Below, piece after piece: positions 12,528-24,845 of a stretch of DNA of 64,000 bases (position 1 is its first letter; every line of letters begins with the position of its first letter). The stretch covers positions 19,033,650-19,097,649 of the forward strand of contig NC_079887.1 in assembly GCF_029227915.1 (NCBI RefSeq), read 5' to 3'. The position numbers and the translations under genes are program-made. Below the pieces are notes generated by a model. The model ran no database searches, was not told the origin of the DNA, and saw nothing but the letters and a program-made list of their open reading frames with translations. The stretch comes from Hydractinia symbiolongicarpus. Lineage: Eukaryota > Cnidaria > Hydrozoa > Anthoathecata > Hydractiniidae.

Positions 12528-15489
12528 GACGTCGAGTCCATTGAGAGTGGAAGGATTAGTCCAATTGTAACTTGCGCAGGCACGTGGAACCACTTGATTT
12601 ACGTGAAAGACCTTTATTAGGCGTCAAAATGCCATATTACGGCCTTTAGAGGTCTCTTAGCGTGGTTGACGGTGTTATAAAGCCATGGGGCAATGGAAAG
12701 CCACTTCGGACGTCGTAGTCCATTAAGAGTGAAAGGAATAGAGCAATGGTAACCTGCGCAGGCACGTGGAGCAACGTGATTTACGTGTAAGGCCTTTGTT
12801 AGAAGTCAAAAGGCCATATTACGGTCGTTCGAGGCTTGTTAGCGTAGTTGACGGTGTTATTAAGCTATGGCGCAATGGAAGACGAATTGGAACGTCTTAG
12901 GCCATTGACAACAGAAGGGTTAGACCAATGGTAACCTGCGCAGGCACGTGGAACTACTTGATTTACGTGAAAGGCCTTTATTATGCGTCAAAAGGCCATA
13001 TTACGGCCTTTAGAGGCCCGTGCGCGTAGCTGACGGAGTTTTAAAGCCATGGGGCAACAGAAAATCACTTGGGACGTCGAAGTCCATTGAGAGTGGAAAG
13101 ATTAAACCAATATTAAACTGCGCAAGCTCGTGGAACTACGTGATTTACGTGTAAGGTCTTTATTGGGCGTCAAAAGGCCATATTACAGCGTTTGTAGGAC
13201 TGTTAACGTAGTTGACGTTGTTATAAAGCCGTGGCGCAACGGAAAACCACTTGGGACGTCGTAGTCCATTGAGAGTGGAAGGATTAGACCAATGGTAACC
13301 TGCGCAGTCACGTAGAACCACTTGATTTACGTGTAAAACCTTTATTAGACGTCAAAAGGCCGTATTACGGCCTTTAGAGGGTTCTTAGCGTAGTTGACGG
13401 TGTTATAAAGCCATGGGGCAATGGAAAGCCACTTCGGACGTCGTAGTCCATTAAGAGTGGAAGGATTAGAGCAATGGTAACCTGCGCAGTCACGTGGAGC
13501 AACGTGATTTACGTGTAAGGCCTTTGTTAGAAGTCAAAAGGCCATATTACGGACGTTCGAGGCTTGTTAGCGTAGTTGACGGTGTTATTACGTCATGGCG
13601 CAATGGAAAATAACTTGGAACGTCTTAGGCCATTGACAACAGAAGGATTAGACCAATGGTAACCTGTGCAGGCACGTGGAACCACGTGATTTACGTGTAA
13701 GGTCTTAATTAGGCGTCAAAATGCCACATTACCGTCTCTAGAGGCCCGTGCGCGTAGCTGACGGTGTTTTAAAGCCTTGACGCAATGGAAAACCCCTTGG
13801 GACGTCGAAGTCCATTGAGAGAGGAAGGATTAGACCAATGGTAACCTGCGCAAGCACGTGGAACTACGTGATTTACGTGTAAGGCTTTTATTAGGCATCA
13901 AAATGCCGTATTACAGCGTTTGGAGTCCCGTGCGCGTATTTGACGGTGTCTTAAAGCTGTGACGCAACGGAAAACCACTTGGGACGTCGTAGTCCATTGA
14001 GAGTGGAAGGATTAGACCAATGGTAAACTGCGCAGGCACGTGGAACCACTTGATTTACGTGAAAGGACTTTTTTAGGCATCAAAAGGCCATATTGCGGCC
14101 TTTAAAGGTCTCTTAGCGTGGTTGACGGTGTTATAAAGCCATGGGGCAATGGAAAGCCGCTTCGGACGTCGTAGTCCATTAAGAGTGGAAGGATTAGAGC
14201 AATGGCAATCTCCGCAGGCACGTGGAACCACTTGATCTACGTGAAAGGACTTAATTAGGCGTCAAATGGCCATATTACGGCATTTAGAGGTCTCTTAGCG
14301 TGGTTGAGGGTGTTATAAAGCCATGGGGCAATGGAAAGTCACTTCGGACGTCGTAGTCCATTAAGAGTAGAAGGATTAGAGCAATGGTAACCTGCGCAGG
14401 CACGTGGAGCAACGTGATTTACGTGTAAGGCCTTTGTTAGAAGTCAAAAGGCCATATTACGGTTGTTCGAGGCTTGTTAGCGTAGTTGACGGTGTTATTA
14501 CGCCATGGCGCAATGGAAAACGACTTGGAACGTCTTAGGCCATTGACAACAGAAGGATTAGACCAATGGTAACCTGCGCAGTCACGTGAAACCACGTGAT
14601 TTACGTGTAAGGCCTTAATTAGGCGTCAAAATGCCACATTACCCTCTTTAGAGGCCCGTGCGCGTAGCTGACGGTGTTTTAAAGCCATGGCGCAACAAAA
14701 AAATCACTTGGGACGTCGAAGTCCATTGAGAGAGGAAGGATTAGACCAATATTAACCTGCGCAAGCACGTGGAACTACGTGATTTAAGTGTAAGGCTTTT
14801 ATTAGGCATCAGAAGGCCATATTACACCGTTTAGAGGACCGTGCGCGTACTTAACGGTGTTTTAAAGCTGTGACGCAACGGAAAACAACTTGGGACGTCG
14901 TAGTCCATTGAGAGTGGAAGGATTAGACCAATGGTAACCTGCGCAGGCACGTGGAACCTCTTGATTTACGTGTAAGGCCTTTATTAGGCGTCAAAAGGCC
15001 GTACTACGGCCTTTAGAGGGTTCTTAGCGTAGTTGGCGGTGTTATAAAGCCATGGCGCAATGGAAAACAACTTCGGACGTCGTAGTCCATTGAGAGTGGA
15101 AGGATTAGACCATTAATAACCTGCGCAAGCACGTGGAACCACTTGATTTACGTGTAAGGCCTTTATTAGGCACCAAAATGCCATATTACAGCGTTTGGAG
15201 GCCCGTGCGCGTATTTGACGAAGTCTTCAAGCTGTGACGCAACGAAAAACCACTTGGGACGTCGTAGTCCATTGAGAGTGGAGGGATTAGACCAATGGTA
15301 ACCTGCGCAGGCACGTGGAACCACTTGATTTACGTGAAAGGCCTTTATTAGGCGTCAAAACGCCATATTACGGCCTTTAAAGATCTCTTAGCGTGGTTGA
15401 GGGTGTTATAAAGCCATGGGGCAATGGAAAGCCACTTCGGACGTCGTAGTCCATTAAGAGTGGAAGGAATAGAGCAATGGTAACCTGCG

Positions 15490-17955
15490 CAAGCACGTGG
15501 AACCACTTGATTTACGTGTAAGGCTTTTATTAGGCATCAAAATGCCATATTATAGCGTTTGGAGGCCCGTGCGCGTATTTGACGGTGTCTTCAAGCTATG
15601 ACGGAACGAAAAACCGCTTGGGAAGTCGTAGTCCATTGAGAGTGGAAGGATTAGACCAATGGTAAACTGCGCAGGCACGTGGAACCACTTGATTTACGTG
15701 AAAGGACTTTTTTAGGCATCAAAAGGCCATATTGCGGCCTTTAGAGGTCTCTTAGGGTGGTTGACGGTGTTATAAAGCCATGGGGCAATGGAAAGCCACT
15801 TCGGACGTCGTAGTCCATTAAGAGTGAAAGGAATAGAGCAATGGTAACCTGCGCAGGCACGTGGAGCAACGTGATTTACGTGTAAGGCCTTTGTTAGAAG
15901 TCAAAAGGCCATATTACGGTCGTTCGAGGCTTGTTAGCGTAGTTGACGGTGTTATTAAGCTATGGCGCAATGGAGGACGAATTGGAACGTCTTAGGCCAT
16001 TGACAACAGAAGGGTTAGACCAATGGTAACCTGCGCAGGCACGTGGAACTACTTGATTTACGTGAAAGGCCTTTATTAGGCGTTAAAAGGCCATATTACG
16101 GCCTTTAGAGGCCCGTGCGCGTAGCTGACGGAGTTTTAAAGCCATGGGGCAACAGAAAATCACTTGGGACGTCGAAGTCCATTGAGAGTGGAAAGATTAA
16201 ACCAATATTAAACTGCGCAAGCTCGTGGAACTACGTGATTTACGTGTAAGGTCTTTATTGGGCGTCAAAAGGCCATATTACAGCGTTTGTAGGACTGTTA
16301 ACGTAGTTGACGTTGTTATAAAGCCGTGGCGCAACGGAAAACCACTTGGGACGTCGTAGTCCATTGAGAGTGGAAGGATTAGACCAATGGTAACCTGCGC
16401 AGTCACGTAGAACCACTTGATTTACGTGTAAAACCTTTATTAGACGTCAAAAGGCCGTATTACGGCCTTTAGAGGGTTCTTAGCGTAGTTGACGGTGTTA
16501 TAAAGCCATGGGGCAATGGAAAGCCACTTCGGACGTCGTAGTCCATTAAGAGTGGAAGGATTAGAGCAATGGTAACCTGCGCAGTCACGTGGAGCAACGT
16601 GATTTACGTGTAAGGCCTTTGTTAGAAGTCAAAAGGCCATATTACGGACGTTCGAGGCTTGTTAGCGTAGTTGACGGTGTTATTACGTCATGGCGCAATG
16701 GAAAATAACTTGGAACGTCTTAGGCCATTGACAACAGAAGGATTAGACCAATGGTAACCTGTGCAGGCACGTGGAACCACGTGATTTACGTGTAAGGTCT
16801 TAATTAGGCGTCAAAATGCCACATTACCGTCTCTAGAGGCCCGTGCGCGTAGCTGACGGTGTTTTAAAGCCTTGACGCAATGGAAAACCCCTTGGGACGT
16901 CGAAGTCCATTGAGAGAGGAAGGATTAGACCAATGGTAAGCTGCGCAAGCACGTGGAACCACTTGATTTACGTGTAAGGCTTTTATTAGGCATCAAAATG
17001 CCATATTATAGCGTTTGGAGGCCCGTGCGCGTATTTGACGGTGTCTTCAAGCTATGACGGAACGAAAAACCGCTTGGGAAGTCGTAGTCCATTGAGAGTG
17101 GAAGGATTAGACCAATGGTAAACTGCGCAGGCACGTGGAACCACTTGATTTACGTGAAAGGACTTTTTTAGGCATCAAAAGGCCATATTGCGGCCTTTAG
17201 AGGTCTCTTAGGGTGGTTGACGGTGTTATAAAGCCATGGGGCAATGGAAAGCCACTTCGGACGTCGTAGTCCATTAAGAGTGAAAGGAATAGAGCAATGG
17301 TAACCTGCGCAGGCACGTGGAGCAACGTGATTTACGTGTAAGGCCTTTGTTAGAAGTCAAAAGGCCATACTACGGTCGTTCGAGGCTTGTTAGCGTAGTT
17401 GACGGTGTTATTAAGCTATGGCGCAATGGAGGACGAATTGGAACGTCTTAGGCCATTGACAACAGAAGGGTTAGACCAATGGTAACCTGCGCAGGCACGT
17501 GGAACTACTTGATTTACGTGAAAGGCCTTTATTAGGCGTTAAAAGGCCATATTACGGCCTTTAGAGGCCCGTGCGCGTAGCTGACGGAGTTTTAAAGCCA
17601 AAGGGCAACAGAAAATCACTTGGGACGTCGAAGTCCATTGAGAGTGGAAAGATTAAACCAATATTAAACTGCGCAAGCTCGTGGAACTACGTGATTTACG
17701 TGTAAGGTCTTTATTGGGCGTCAAAAGGCCATATTACAGCGTTTGTAGGACTGTTAACGTAGTTGACGTTGTTATAAAGCCGTGGCGCAACGGAAAACCA
17801 CTTGGGACGTCGTAGTCCATTGAGAGTGGAAGGATTAGACCAATGGTAACCTGCGGAGTCACGTAGAACCACTTGATTTACGTGTAAAACCTTTATTAGA
17901 CGTCAAAAGGCCGTATTACGGCCTTTAGAGGGTTCTTAGCGTAGTTGACGGTGTT
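15490..17955 (+). repeat. Tandem eight-monomer duplication (1456 bp)
   Basis: The rare TATAGCGTTTGG lies at 15551 and 17007, and GACGAATTGG at 15976 and 17432, both 1456 bp = 8 x 182 apart. The first unit is about 15490-16945. The second runs in register to about 17955, where TGTTATTACGCC replaces TGTTATAAAGCC. The core (15760-16955) is also a copy of 12665-13860. Confidence 0.85.
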
Positions 17956-18633
17956 ATTACGCCATGGCGCAATGGAAAACGACTTGGAACGTCTTAGGCC
18001 ATTGACAACAGAAGGATTAGACCAATGGTAATCTGCGCAGTCACGTGAAACCACGTGATTTACGTGTAAGGCCTTAATTAGGCGTCAAAATGCCACATTA
18101 CCCTCTTTAGAGGCCCGTGCGCGTAGCTGACGGTGTTTTAAAGCCATGGCGCAACAAAAAATCACTTGGGACGTCGAAGTCCATTGAGAGAGGAAGGATT
18201 AGACCAATATTAACCTGCGCAAGCACGTGGAACTACGTGATTTAAGTGTAAGGCTTTTATTAGGCATCAGAAGGCCATATTACACCGTTTAGAGGACCGT
18301 GCGCGTACTTAACGGTGTTTTAAAGCTGTGACGCAACGGAAAACCACTTGGGACGTCGTAGTCCATTGAGAGTAGAAGCATTAGACCAATGGTAACCTGC
18401 GCAGGCACGTGGAATCACGTCATTTACGTGCAAGGCTTTTATTAAGCATAAAAAGGCCATATTACAGTAGTTAGAGGCCTGTAAACGTAGTTGACGGTGT
18501 TATAAAGCCGTGACGCAACGGAAAACCACTTGGGACGTCGTAGTCCATTGAGACTGGAAGGATTAGACCAATGGTAACCTGCGCAGGCACGTGGAACCTC
18601 TTGATTTACGTGTAAGGCCTTTATTAGGCGTCA

Positions 18634-18654
18634 AAAGGCCGTACTACGGCCTTT
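18634..18654. repeat. Perfect 21 bp palindrome at a type G boundary
   Basis: Left arm AAAGGCCGTA, one central base (C here, T in other copies), right arm TACGGCCTTT. The arms are exact reverse complements. Another copy with a central T is at 2299-2319. The motif recurs at each G boundary in zones 1 to 3. Confidence 0.95.
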
Positions 18655-18828
18655 AGAGGGTTCTTAGCGTAGTTGACGGTGTTATAAAGCCATGGCGCAA
18701 TGGAAAACGGCTTCGGACGTCGTAGTCCATTGAGAGTGGAAGGATTAGACCAATAATAACCTGCGCAAGCACGTGGAACCACTTGATTTACGTGTAAGGC
18801 CTTTATTAGGCACCAAAATGCCATATTA
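18647..18828 (+). repeat. Type G monomer (exemplar, perfect palindrome)
   Basis: Starts CGGCCTTTAGAGGGTTC. It has TTAGCGTAGTTGACGG, TATAAAGCCATGGCGC, AAACGGCTTCGGACG and CCAATAATAACC. The sequence immediately upstream is GGCCGTACTA rather than GGCCATATTA, which completes a perfect 21 bp palindrome at the monomer boundary. Zone 1 copies (for example near 2313 and 2493) carry the GTCGAGTCC one-base deletion. Confidence 0.88.
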
Positions 18829-21079
18829 CAGCGTTTGGAGGCCCGTGCGCGTATTTGACGGTGTCTTCAAGCTGTGACGCAACGAAAAACCGCTTGGGAA
18901 GTCGTAGTCCATTGAGAGTGGAAGGATTAGACCAATGGTAAACTGCGCAGGCACGTGGAACCACTTGATTTACGTGAAAGGACTTTTTTAGGCATCAAAA
19001 GGCCATATTGCGGCCTTTAGAGGTCTCTTAGGGTGGTTGACGGTGTTATAAAGCCATGGGGCAATGGAAAGCCACTTCGGACGTCGTAGTCCATTAAGAG
19101 TGAAAGGAATAGAGCAATGGTAACCTGCGCAGGCACGTGGAGCAACGTGATTTACGTGTAAGGCCTTTGTTAGAAGTCAAAAGGCCATATTACGGTCGTT
19201 CGAGGCTTGTTAGCGTAGTTGACGGTGTTATTAAGCTATGGCGCAATGGAGGACGAATTGGAACGTCTTAGGCCATTGACAACAGAAGGGTTAGACCAAT
19301 GGTAACCTGCGCAGGCACGTGGAACTACTTGATTTACGTGAAAGGCCTTTATTAGGCGTCAAAAGGCCATATTACGGCCTTTAGAGGCCCGTGCGCGTAG
19401 CTGACGGAGTTTTAAAGCCATGGGGCAACAGAAAATCACTTGGGACGTCGAAGTCCATTGAGAGTGGAAAGATTAAACCAATATTAAACTGCGCAAGCTC
19501 GTGGAACTACGTGATTTACGTGTAAGGTCTTTATTGGGCGTCAAAAGGCCATATTACAGCGTTTGTAGGACTGTTAACGTAGTTGACGTTGTTATAAAGC
19601 CGTGGCGCAACGGAAAACCACTTGGGACGTCGTAGTCCATTGAGAGTGGAAGGATTAGACCAATGGTAACCTGCGCAGTCACGTAGAACCACTTGATTTA
19701 CGTGTAAAACCTTTATTAGACGTCAAAAGGCCGTACTACGGCCTTTAGAGGGTTCTTAGCGTAGTTGACGGTGTTATAAAGCCATGGCGCAATGGAAAAC
19801 GGCTTCGGACGTCGTAGTCCATTGAGAGTGGAAGGATTAGACCAATAATAACCTGCGCAAGCACGTGGAACCACTTGATTTACGTGTAAGGCCTTTATTA
19901 GGCACCAAAATGCCATATTACAGCGTTTGGAGGCCCGTGCGCGTATTTGACGGTGTCTTCAAGCTGTGACGCAACGAAAAACCGCTTGGGAAGTCGTAGT
20001 CCATTGAGAGTGGAAGGATTAGACCAATGGTAAACTGCGCAGGCACGTGGAACCACTTGATTTACGTGAAAGGACTTTATTAGGCGTCAAAAGGCCATAT
20101 TACGGCCTTTAGAGGCCCGTGCGCGTAGCTGACGGAGTTTTAAAGCCATGGGGCAACAGAAAATCACTTGGGACGTCGAAGTCCATTGAGAGTGGAAAGA
20201 TTAAACCAATATTAAACTGCGCAAGCTCGTGGAACTACGTGATTTACGTGTAAGGTCTTTATTGGGCGTCAAAAGGCCATATTACAGCGTTTGTAGGACT
20301 GTTAACGTAGTTGACGTTGTTATAAAGCCGTGGCGCAACGGAAAACCACTTGGGACGTCGTAGTCCATTGAGAGTGGAAGGATTAGACCAATGGTAACCT
20401 GCGCAGTCACGTAGAACCACTTGATTTACGTGTAAAACCTTTATTAGACGTCAAAAGGCCGTACTACGGCCTTTAGAGGGTTCTTAGCGTAGTTGACGGT
20501 GTTATAAAGCCATGGCGCAATGGAAAACGGCTTCGGACGTCGTAGTCCATTGAGAGTGGAAGGATTAGACCAATAATAACCTGCGCAGTCACGTGGAGCA
20601 ACGTGATTTACGTGTAAGGCCTTTGTTAGAAGTCAAAAGGCCATATTACGGACGTTCGAGGCTTGTTAGCGTAGTTGACGGTGTTATTACGTCATGGCGC
20701 AATGGAAAATAACTTGGAACGTCTTAGGCCATTGACAACAGAAGGATTAGACCAATGGTAACCTGTGCAGGCACGTGGAACCACGTGATTTACGTGTAAG
20801 GTCTTAATTAGGCGTCAAAATGCCACATTACCGTCTCTAGAGGCCCGTGCGCGTAGCTGACGGTGTTTTAAAGCCTTGACGCAATGGAAAACCCCTTGGG
20901 ACGTCGAAGTCCATTGAGAGAGGAAGGATTAGACCAATGGTAACCTGCGCAAGCACGTGGAACTACGTGATTTACGTGTAAGGCTTTTATTAGGCATCAA
21001 AATGCCGTATTACAGCGTTTGGAGTCCCGTGCGCGTATTTGACGGTGTCTTAAAGCTGTGACGCAACGGAAAACCACTT

Positions 21080-23040
21080 GGGACGTCGTAGTCCATTGAG
21101 AGAGGAAGGATTAGACCAATGGTAAACTGCGCAGGCACGTGGAAGCACTTGATTTACGTGAAAGGACTTTTTTCGGCATCAAAAGGCCATATTGCGGCCT
21201 TTAAAGGTCTCTTAGCGTGGTTGACGGTGTTATAAAGCCATGGGGCAATGGAAAGCCACTTCGGACGTCGTAGTCCATTAAGAGTGGAAGGATTAGAGCA
21301 ATGGTAACCTGCGCAGGCACGTGGAGCAACGTGATTTACGTGTAAGGCCTTTGTTAGAAGTCAAAAGGCCATATTACGGTTGTTCGAGGCTTGTTAGCGT
21401 AGTTGACGGTGTTATTACGCCATGGCGCAATGGAAAACGACTTGGAACGTCTTAGGCCATTGACAACAGAAGGATTAGACCAATGGTAATCTGCGCAGTC
21501 ACGTGAAACCACGTGATTTACGTGTAAGGCCTTAATTAGGCGTCAAAATGCCACATTACCCTCTTTAGAGGCCCGTGCGCGTAGCTGACGGTGTTTTAAA
21601 GCCATGGCGCAACAAAAAATCACTTGGGACGTCGAAGTCCATTGAGAGAGGAAGGATTAGACCAATATTAACCTGCGCAAGCACGTGGAACTACGTGATT
21701 TAAGTGTAAGGCTTTTATTAGGCATCAGAAGGCCATATTACACCGTTTAGAGGACCGTGCGCGTACTTAACGGTGTTTTAAAGCTGTGACGCAACGGAAA
21801 ACCACTTGGGACGTCGTAGTCCATTGAGAGTAGAAGCATTAGACCAATGGTAACCTGCGCAGGCACGTGGAATCACGTCATTTACGTGCAAGGCTTTTAT
21901 TAAGCATAAAAAGGCCATATTACAGTAGTTAGAGGCCTGTAAACGTAGTTGACGGTGTTATAAAGCCGTGACGCAACGGAAAACCACTTGGGACGTCGTA
22001 GTCCATTGAGACTGGAAGGATTAGACCAATGGTAACCTGCGCAGGCACGTGGAACCTCTTGATTTACGTGTAAGGCCTTTATTAGGCGTCAAAAGGCCGT
22101 ACTACGGCCTTTAGAGGGTTCTTAGCGTAGTTGACGGTGTTATAAAGCCATGGCGCAATGGAAAACGGCTTCGGACGTCGTAGTCCATTGAGAGTGGAAG
22201 GATTAGACCAATAATAACCTGTGCAAGCACGTGGAACCACTTGATTTACGTGTAAGGCCTTTATTAGGCACCAAAATGCCATATTACAGCGTTTGGAGGC
22301 CCGTGCGCGTGTTTGACGGTGTCTTCAAGCTGTGACGCAACGAAAAACCGCTTGGGAAGTCGTAGTCCATTGAGAGTGGAAGGATTAGACCAATGGTAAA
22401 CTGCGCAGGCACGTGGAACCACTTGATTTACGTGAAAGGACTTTTTTAGGCATCAAAAGGCCATATTGCGGCCTTTAGAGGTCTCTTAGGGTGGTTGACG
22501 GTGTTATAAAGCCATGGGGCAATGGAAAGCCACTTCGGACGTCGTAGTCCATTAAGAGTGAAAGGAATAGAGCAATGGTAACCTGCGCAGGCACGTGGAG
22601 CAACGTGATTTACGTGTAAGGCCTTTGTTAGAAGTCAAAAGGCCATATTACGGTCGTTCGAGGCTTGTTAGCGTAGTTGACGGTGTTATTAAGCTATGGC
22701 GCAATGGAGGACGAATTGGAACGTCTTAGGCCATTGACAACAGAAGGATTAGACCAATGGTAACCTGCGCAGGCACGTGGAACTACTTGATTTACGTGAA
22801 AGGCCTTTATTAGGCGTCAAAAGGCCATATTACGGCCTTTAGAGGCCCGTGCGCGTAGCTGACGGAGTTTTAAAGCCATGGGGCAACAGAAAATCACTTG
22901 GGACGTCGAAGTCCATTGAGAGTGGAAAGATTAAACCAATATTAAACTGCGCAACCACGTGGAACTACGTGATTCACGTGTAAGGCTTTTATTAGGCATC
23001 AAAATGCCATATCACAGCGTTTGGAGTCCCGTGCGCGTAT
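21080..23040 (+). repeat. Block repeated at 28550-30510 (offset 7470)
   Basis: The shared variants CTTTTTTCGGCATC, TTACCCTCTTTAG, CCAATAATAACCTGTGC and ATCACAGCGTTTGGAG all lie at a 7470 bp offset. The copies separate near 23050 and 30520, where the second has about two extra monomers before rejoining the 23.2 kb sequence. Confidence 0.83.
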
Positions 23041-23743
23041 TTGACGGTGTCTTCAAGCTGTGACGCAACGAAAAACCGCTTGGGAAGTCGTAGTCCATTG
23101 AGAGTGGAAGGATTAGACCAATGGTAAACTGCGCAGGCACGTGGAACCACTTGATTTACGTGAAAGGACTTTTTTAGGCATCAAAAGGCCATATTGCGGC
23201 CTTTAGAGGTCTCTTAGCGTGGTTGACGGTGTTATAAAGCCATGGGGCAATGGAAAGCCACTTCGGACGTCGTAGTCCATTAAGAGTGGAAGGATTAGAG
23301 CAATGGTAATCTCCGCAGGCACGTGGAACCACTTGATCTACGTGAAAGGACTTAATTAGGCGTCAAATGGCCATATTACGGCCTTTAGAGGTCTCTTAGC
23401 GTGGTTGAGGGTGTTATAAAGCCATGGGGCAATGGAAAGACACTTCGGACGTCGTAGTCCATTAAGAGTGGAAGGATTAGAGCAATGGTAACCTGCGCAG
23501 GCACGTGGAGCAACGTGATTTACGCGTAAGGCCTTTGTTAGAAGTCAAAAGGCCATATTACGGTCGTTCGAGGCTTGTTAGCGTTGTTGACGGTGTTATT
23601 ACGCCATGGCGCAATGGAAGACGACTTGGAGCGTCTTAGGCCATTGACAACAGAAGGATTAGACCAATGGTAACCTGCGCAGTCACGTGGAACCACGTGA
23701 TTTACGTGTAAGGCCTTAATAATGCGTCGAAATGCCACATTAC

Positions 23744-23775
23744 CGTCTTTAGAGGCCGGTTTAGAGGACCGTGCG
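23744..23775 (+). repeat. +12 bp C/D junction insertion, copy 1
   Basis: A C-type start (CCGTCTTTAGAGGCC) runs into GGTTTAGAGGACCG, repeating TTTAGAGG and adding 12 bp compared with the plain form seen near 37420 and 44890. It marks an unequal recombination between a C and a D monomer. The same insertion lies near 31577-31608 and 41228-41259. Confidence 0.88.
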
Positions 23776-24300
23776 CGTAGTTAACGGTGTTTTAAAGCTG
23801 TGACGCAACGGAAAACCACTTGGGACGTCGTAGTCCATAGAGACTGGAATGATTACACCAATGGTAACCTGCGCAGGCACGTGGAACCACTTGACTTACG
23901 TGAAAGGATTTTATTAGGCGTCAAAAGGCCATATTACGGTCGTTCGAGGCTTGTTAGCGTAGTTGACGGTGTTATTACGCCATGGCGCAATGGAAAACGA
24001 CTTAGAACGTCTTAGGCCATTGACAACAGAAGGATTAGACCAATGGTAACCTGCGCAGTCACGTGAAACCACGTGATTTACGTGTAAGGCCTTAATTAGG
24101 CGTCAAAATGCCACATTACCGTCTTTAGAGGCCCGTGCGCGTAGCTGACGGTGTTTTAAAGCCATGGCGCAACAAAAAATCACTTGGGACGTCGAAGTCC
24201 ATTGAGAGAGGAAGGATTAGACCAACATTAACCTGCGCAAGCACGTGGAACTACGTGATTTACGTGTAAGGCTTTTATTAGGCATCAGAAGGCCATATTA

Positions 24301-24481
24301 CACCGTTTAGAGGACCGTGCGCGTACTTAACGGTGTTTTAAAGCTGTGACGCAACGGAAAACAACTTGGGACGTCGTAGTCCATTGAGAGTGGAAGGATT
24401 AGACCAATAATAACCTGCGCAAGCACGTGGAACCATTGATTTACGTGTAAGGCCTTTATTATGCACCAAAATGCCATATTA
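24301..24481 (+). repeat. Type D monomer, 181 bp (exemplar)
   Basis: Starts CACCGTTTAGAGGACCG. It has GCGCGTACTTAACGG, TTTTAAAGCTGTGACGC, AACAACTTGGGACG and CCAATAATAACC, and the one-base deletion ACCATTGATT (normal ACCACTTGATT) that makes it 181 bp. It ends TTATTATGCACCAAAATGCC. The deletion is shared by the pentamer copies, so it is a lineage marker for the higher-order repeat. Confidence 0.9.
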
Positions 24482-24663
24482 CAGCGTTTGGAGGCCCGTG
24501 TGCGTATTTGACGGTGTCTTCAAGCTGTGACGCAACGAAAAACCACTTGGGACGTCTTAGTCCATTGAGAGTGGAGGGATTAGACAAATGGTAACCTGCG
24601 CAGGCACGTGGAACCACTTGATTTACGTGAAAGGCCTTTATTAGGCGTCAAAAGGCCATATTA
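24482..24663 (+). repeat. Type E monomer (exemplar)
   Basis: Starts CAGCGTTTGGAGGCCCG. It has GTGTGCGTATTTGACGG, GTGTCTTCAAGCTGTG, AACGAAAAACCACTTGG and GACGTCTTAGTCC, then GTGGAGGGATTAG. In zones 1 and 2 related copies have GCGCGTATTTGACGG and GACGTCGTAG instead. It is followed by A in the pentamer. GTGTGCG against GTGCGCG is a CpG-to-TpG type difference. Confidence 0.9.
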
Positions 24664-24671
24664 CGGCCTTT
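24651..24671. repeat. 21 bp near-palindrome at a type A boundary
   Basis: Left arm AAAGGCCATA, centre T, right arm TACGGCCTTT. Nine of ten arm positions pair. The single mismatch (A opposite C) is what a CpG-to-CpA change from the perfect G-type arm AAAGGCCGTA would give. It is present at most E-A boundaries. Confidence 0.92.
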
Positions 24672-24845
24672 AAAAGACTCTTTGCGTGGTTGACGGTGTT
24701 ATAAAGCCATGGGGCAATGGAAAGACACTTCGGACGTCGTAGTCCATTAAGAGTGGAAGGATTAGAGCAATGGTAACCTGCGCAGGCACGTGGAGCAACG
24801 TGATTTACGTGTAAGGCCTTTGTTAGAAGTCAAAAGGCCATATTA
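24664..24845 (+). repeat. Type A monomer (exemplar)
   Basis: Starts CGGCCTTTAAAAGACTC here. Elsewhere in the window the commoner form is CGGCCTTTAGAGGTCTC. It carries GCGTGGTTGACGG, TATAAAGCCATGGGGC, a C/ACTTCGGACGTCG segment, CCATTAAGAGTGG and GGAGCAACGTGATTTACG, and ends with TTGTTAGAAGTC. The junction with the upstream monomer forms a 21 bp imperfect palindrome (24651-24671). It is nearly always followed by B. Confidence 0.9.
24690..24712 (+). promoter_or_regulatory. TATAAAG element beside GCCATGG in a type A monomer
   Basis: TTGACG at 24690, TATAAAG at 24700-24706, then CCATGG at 24707-24712. This resembles a TATA box followed at once by an ATG in good context, repeated in every A and G monomer and in many H monomers (TATAAAGCCGTGG). 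The ATG lies too close to the TATA element for an ordinary start, and no long frame follows. It is weak evidence for satellite transcription, perhaps chance fixed by tandem amplification. Confidence 0.25.

Larger units (their letters stand above)
17945..22948 (+). repeat. 19-monomer (3458 bp) spaced duplication
   Basis: 17945-19490 is repeated at 21403-22948 at an offset of exactly 3458 bp (19 x 182). Markers are TTACCCTCTTTAG at about 18098 and 21556, GACGAATTGG at 19252 and 22710, and the G boundary at 18647 and 22105. Confidence 0.83.
12380..23930 (+). repeat. Array zone 2: A/B/C/G/H/E monomers with 6-, 8- and 19-mer duplications
   Basis: This stretch is gene-free satellite with better-kept register than zone 1. 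Using GACGAATTGG, a rare variant in B-type monomers, as a marker, copies lie at 12881, 15976, 17432, 19252 and 22710. The spacings are 3095, 1456, 1820 and 3458 bp, that is 17 (+1 bp), 8, 10 and 19 monomers. G-type monomers with the perfect palindrome recur at 18634-18654 and again 1092 bp (6 monomers) and 3458 bp further on. The exact multiples of 182 point to unequal exchange in register. D monomers with the TACTTAACGG signature appear only as single units (for example near 14830 and 18300), not yet in the five-monomer cycle. Confidence 0.85.

Noticed and set aside
24690-24706. Bacterial promoter (TTGACG ... TATAAAG)
   Set aside because: The gap between the boxes is about 4 bp, far from the usual 16-18 bp, and the array is of eukaryotic satellite type with no gene downstream.
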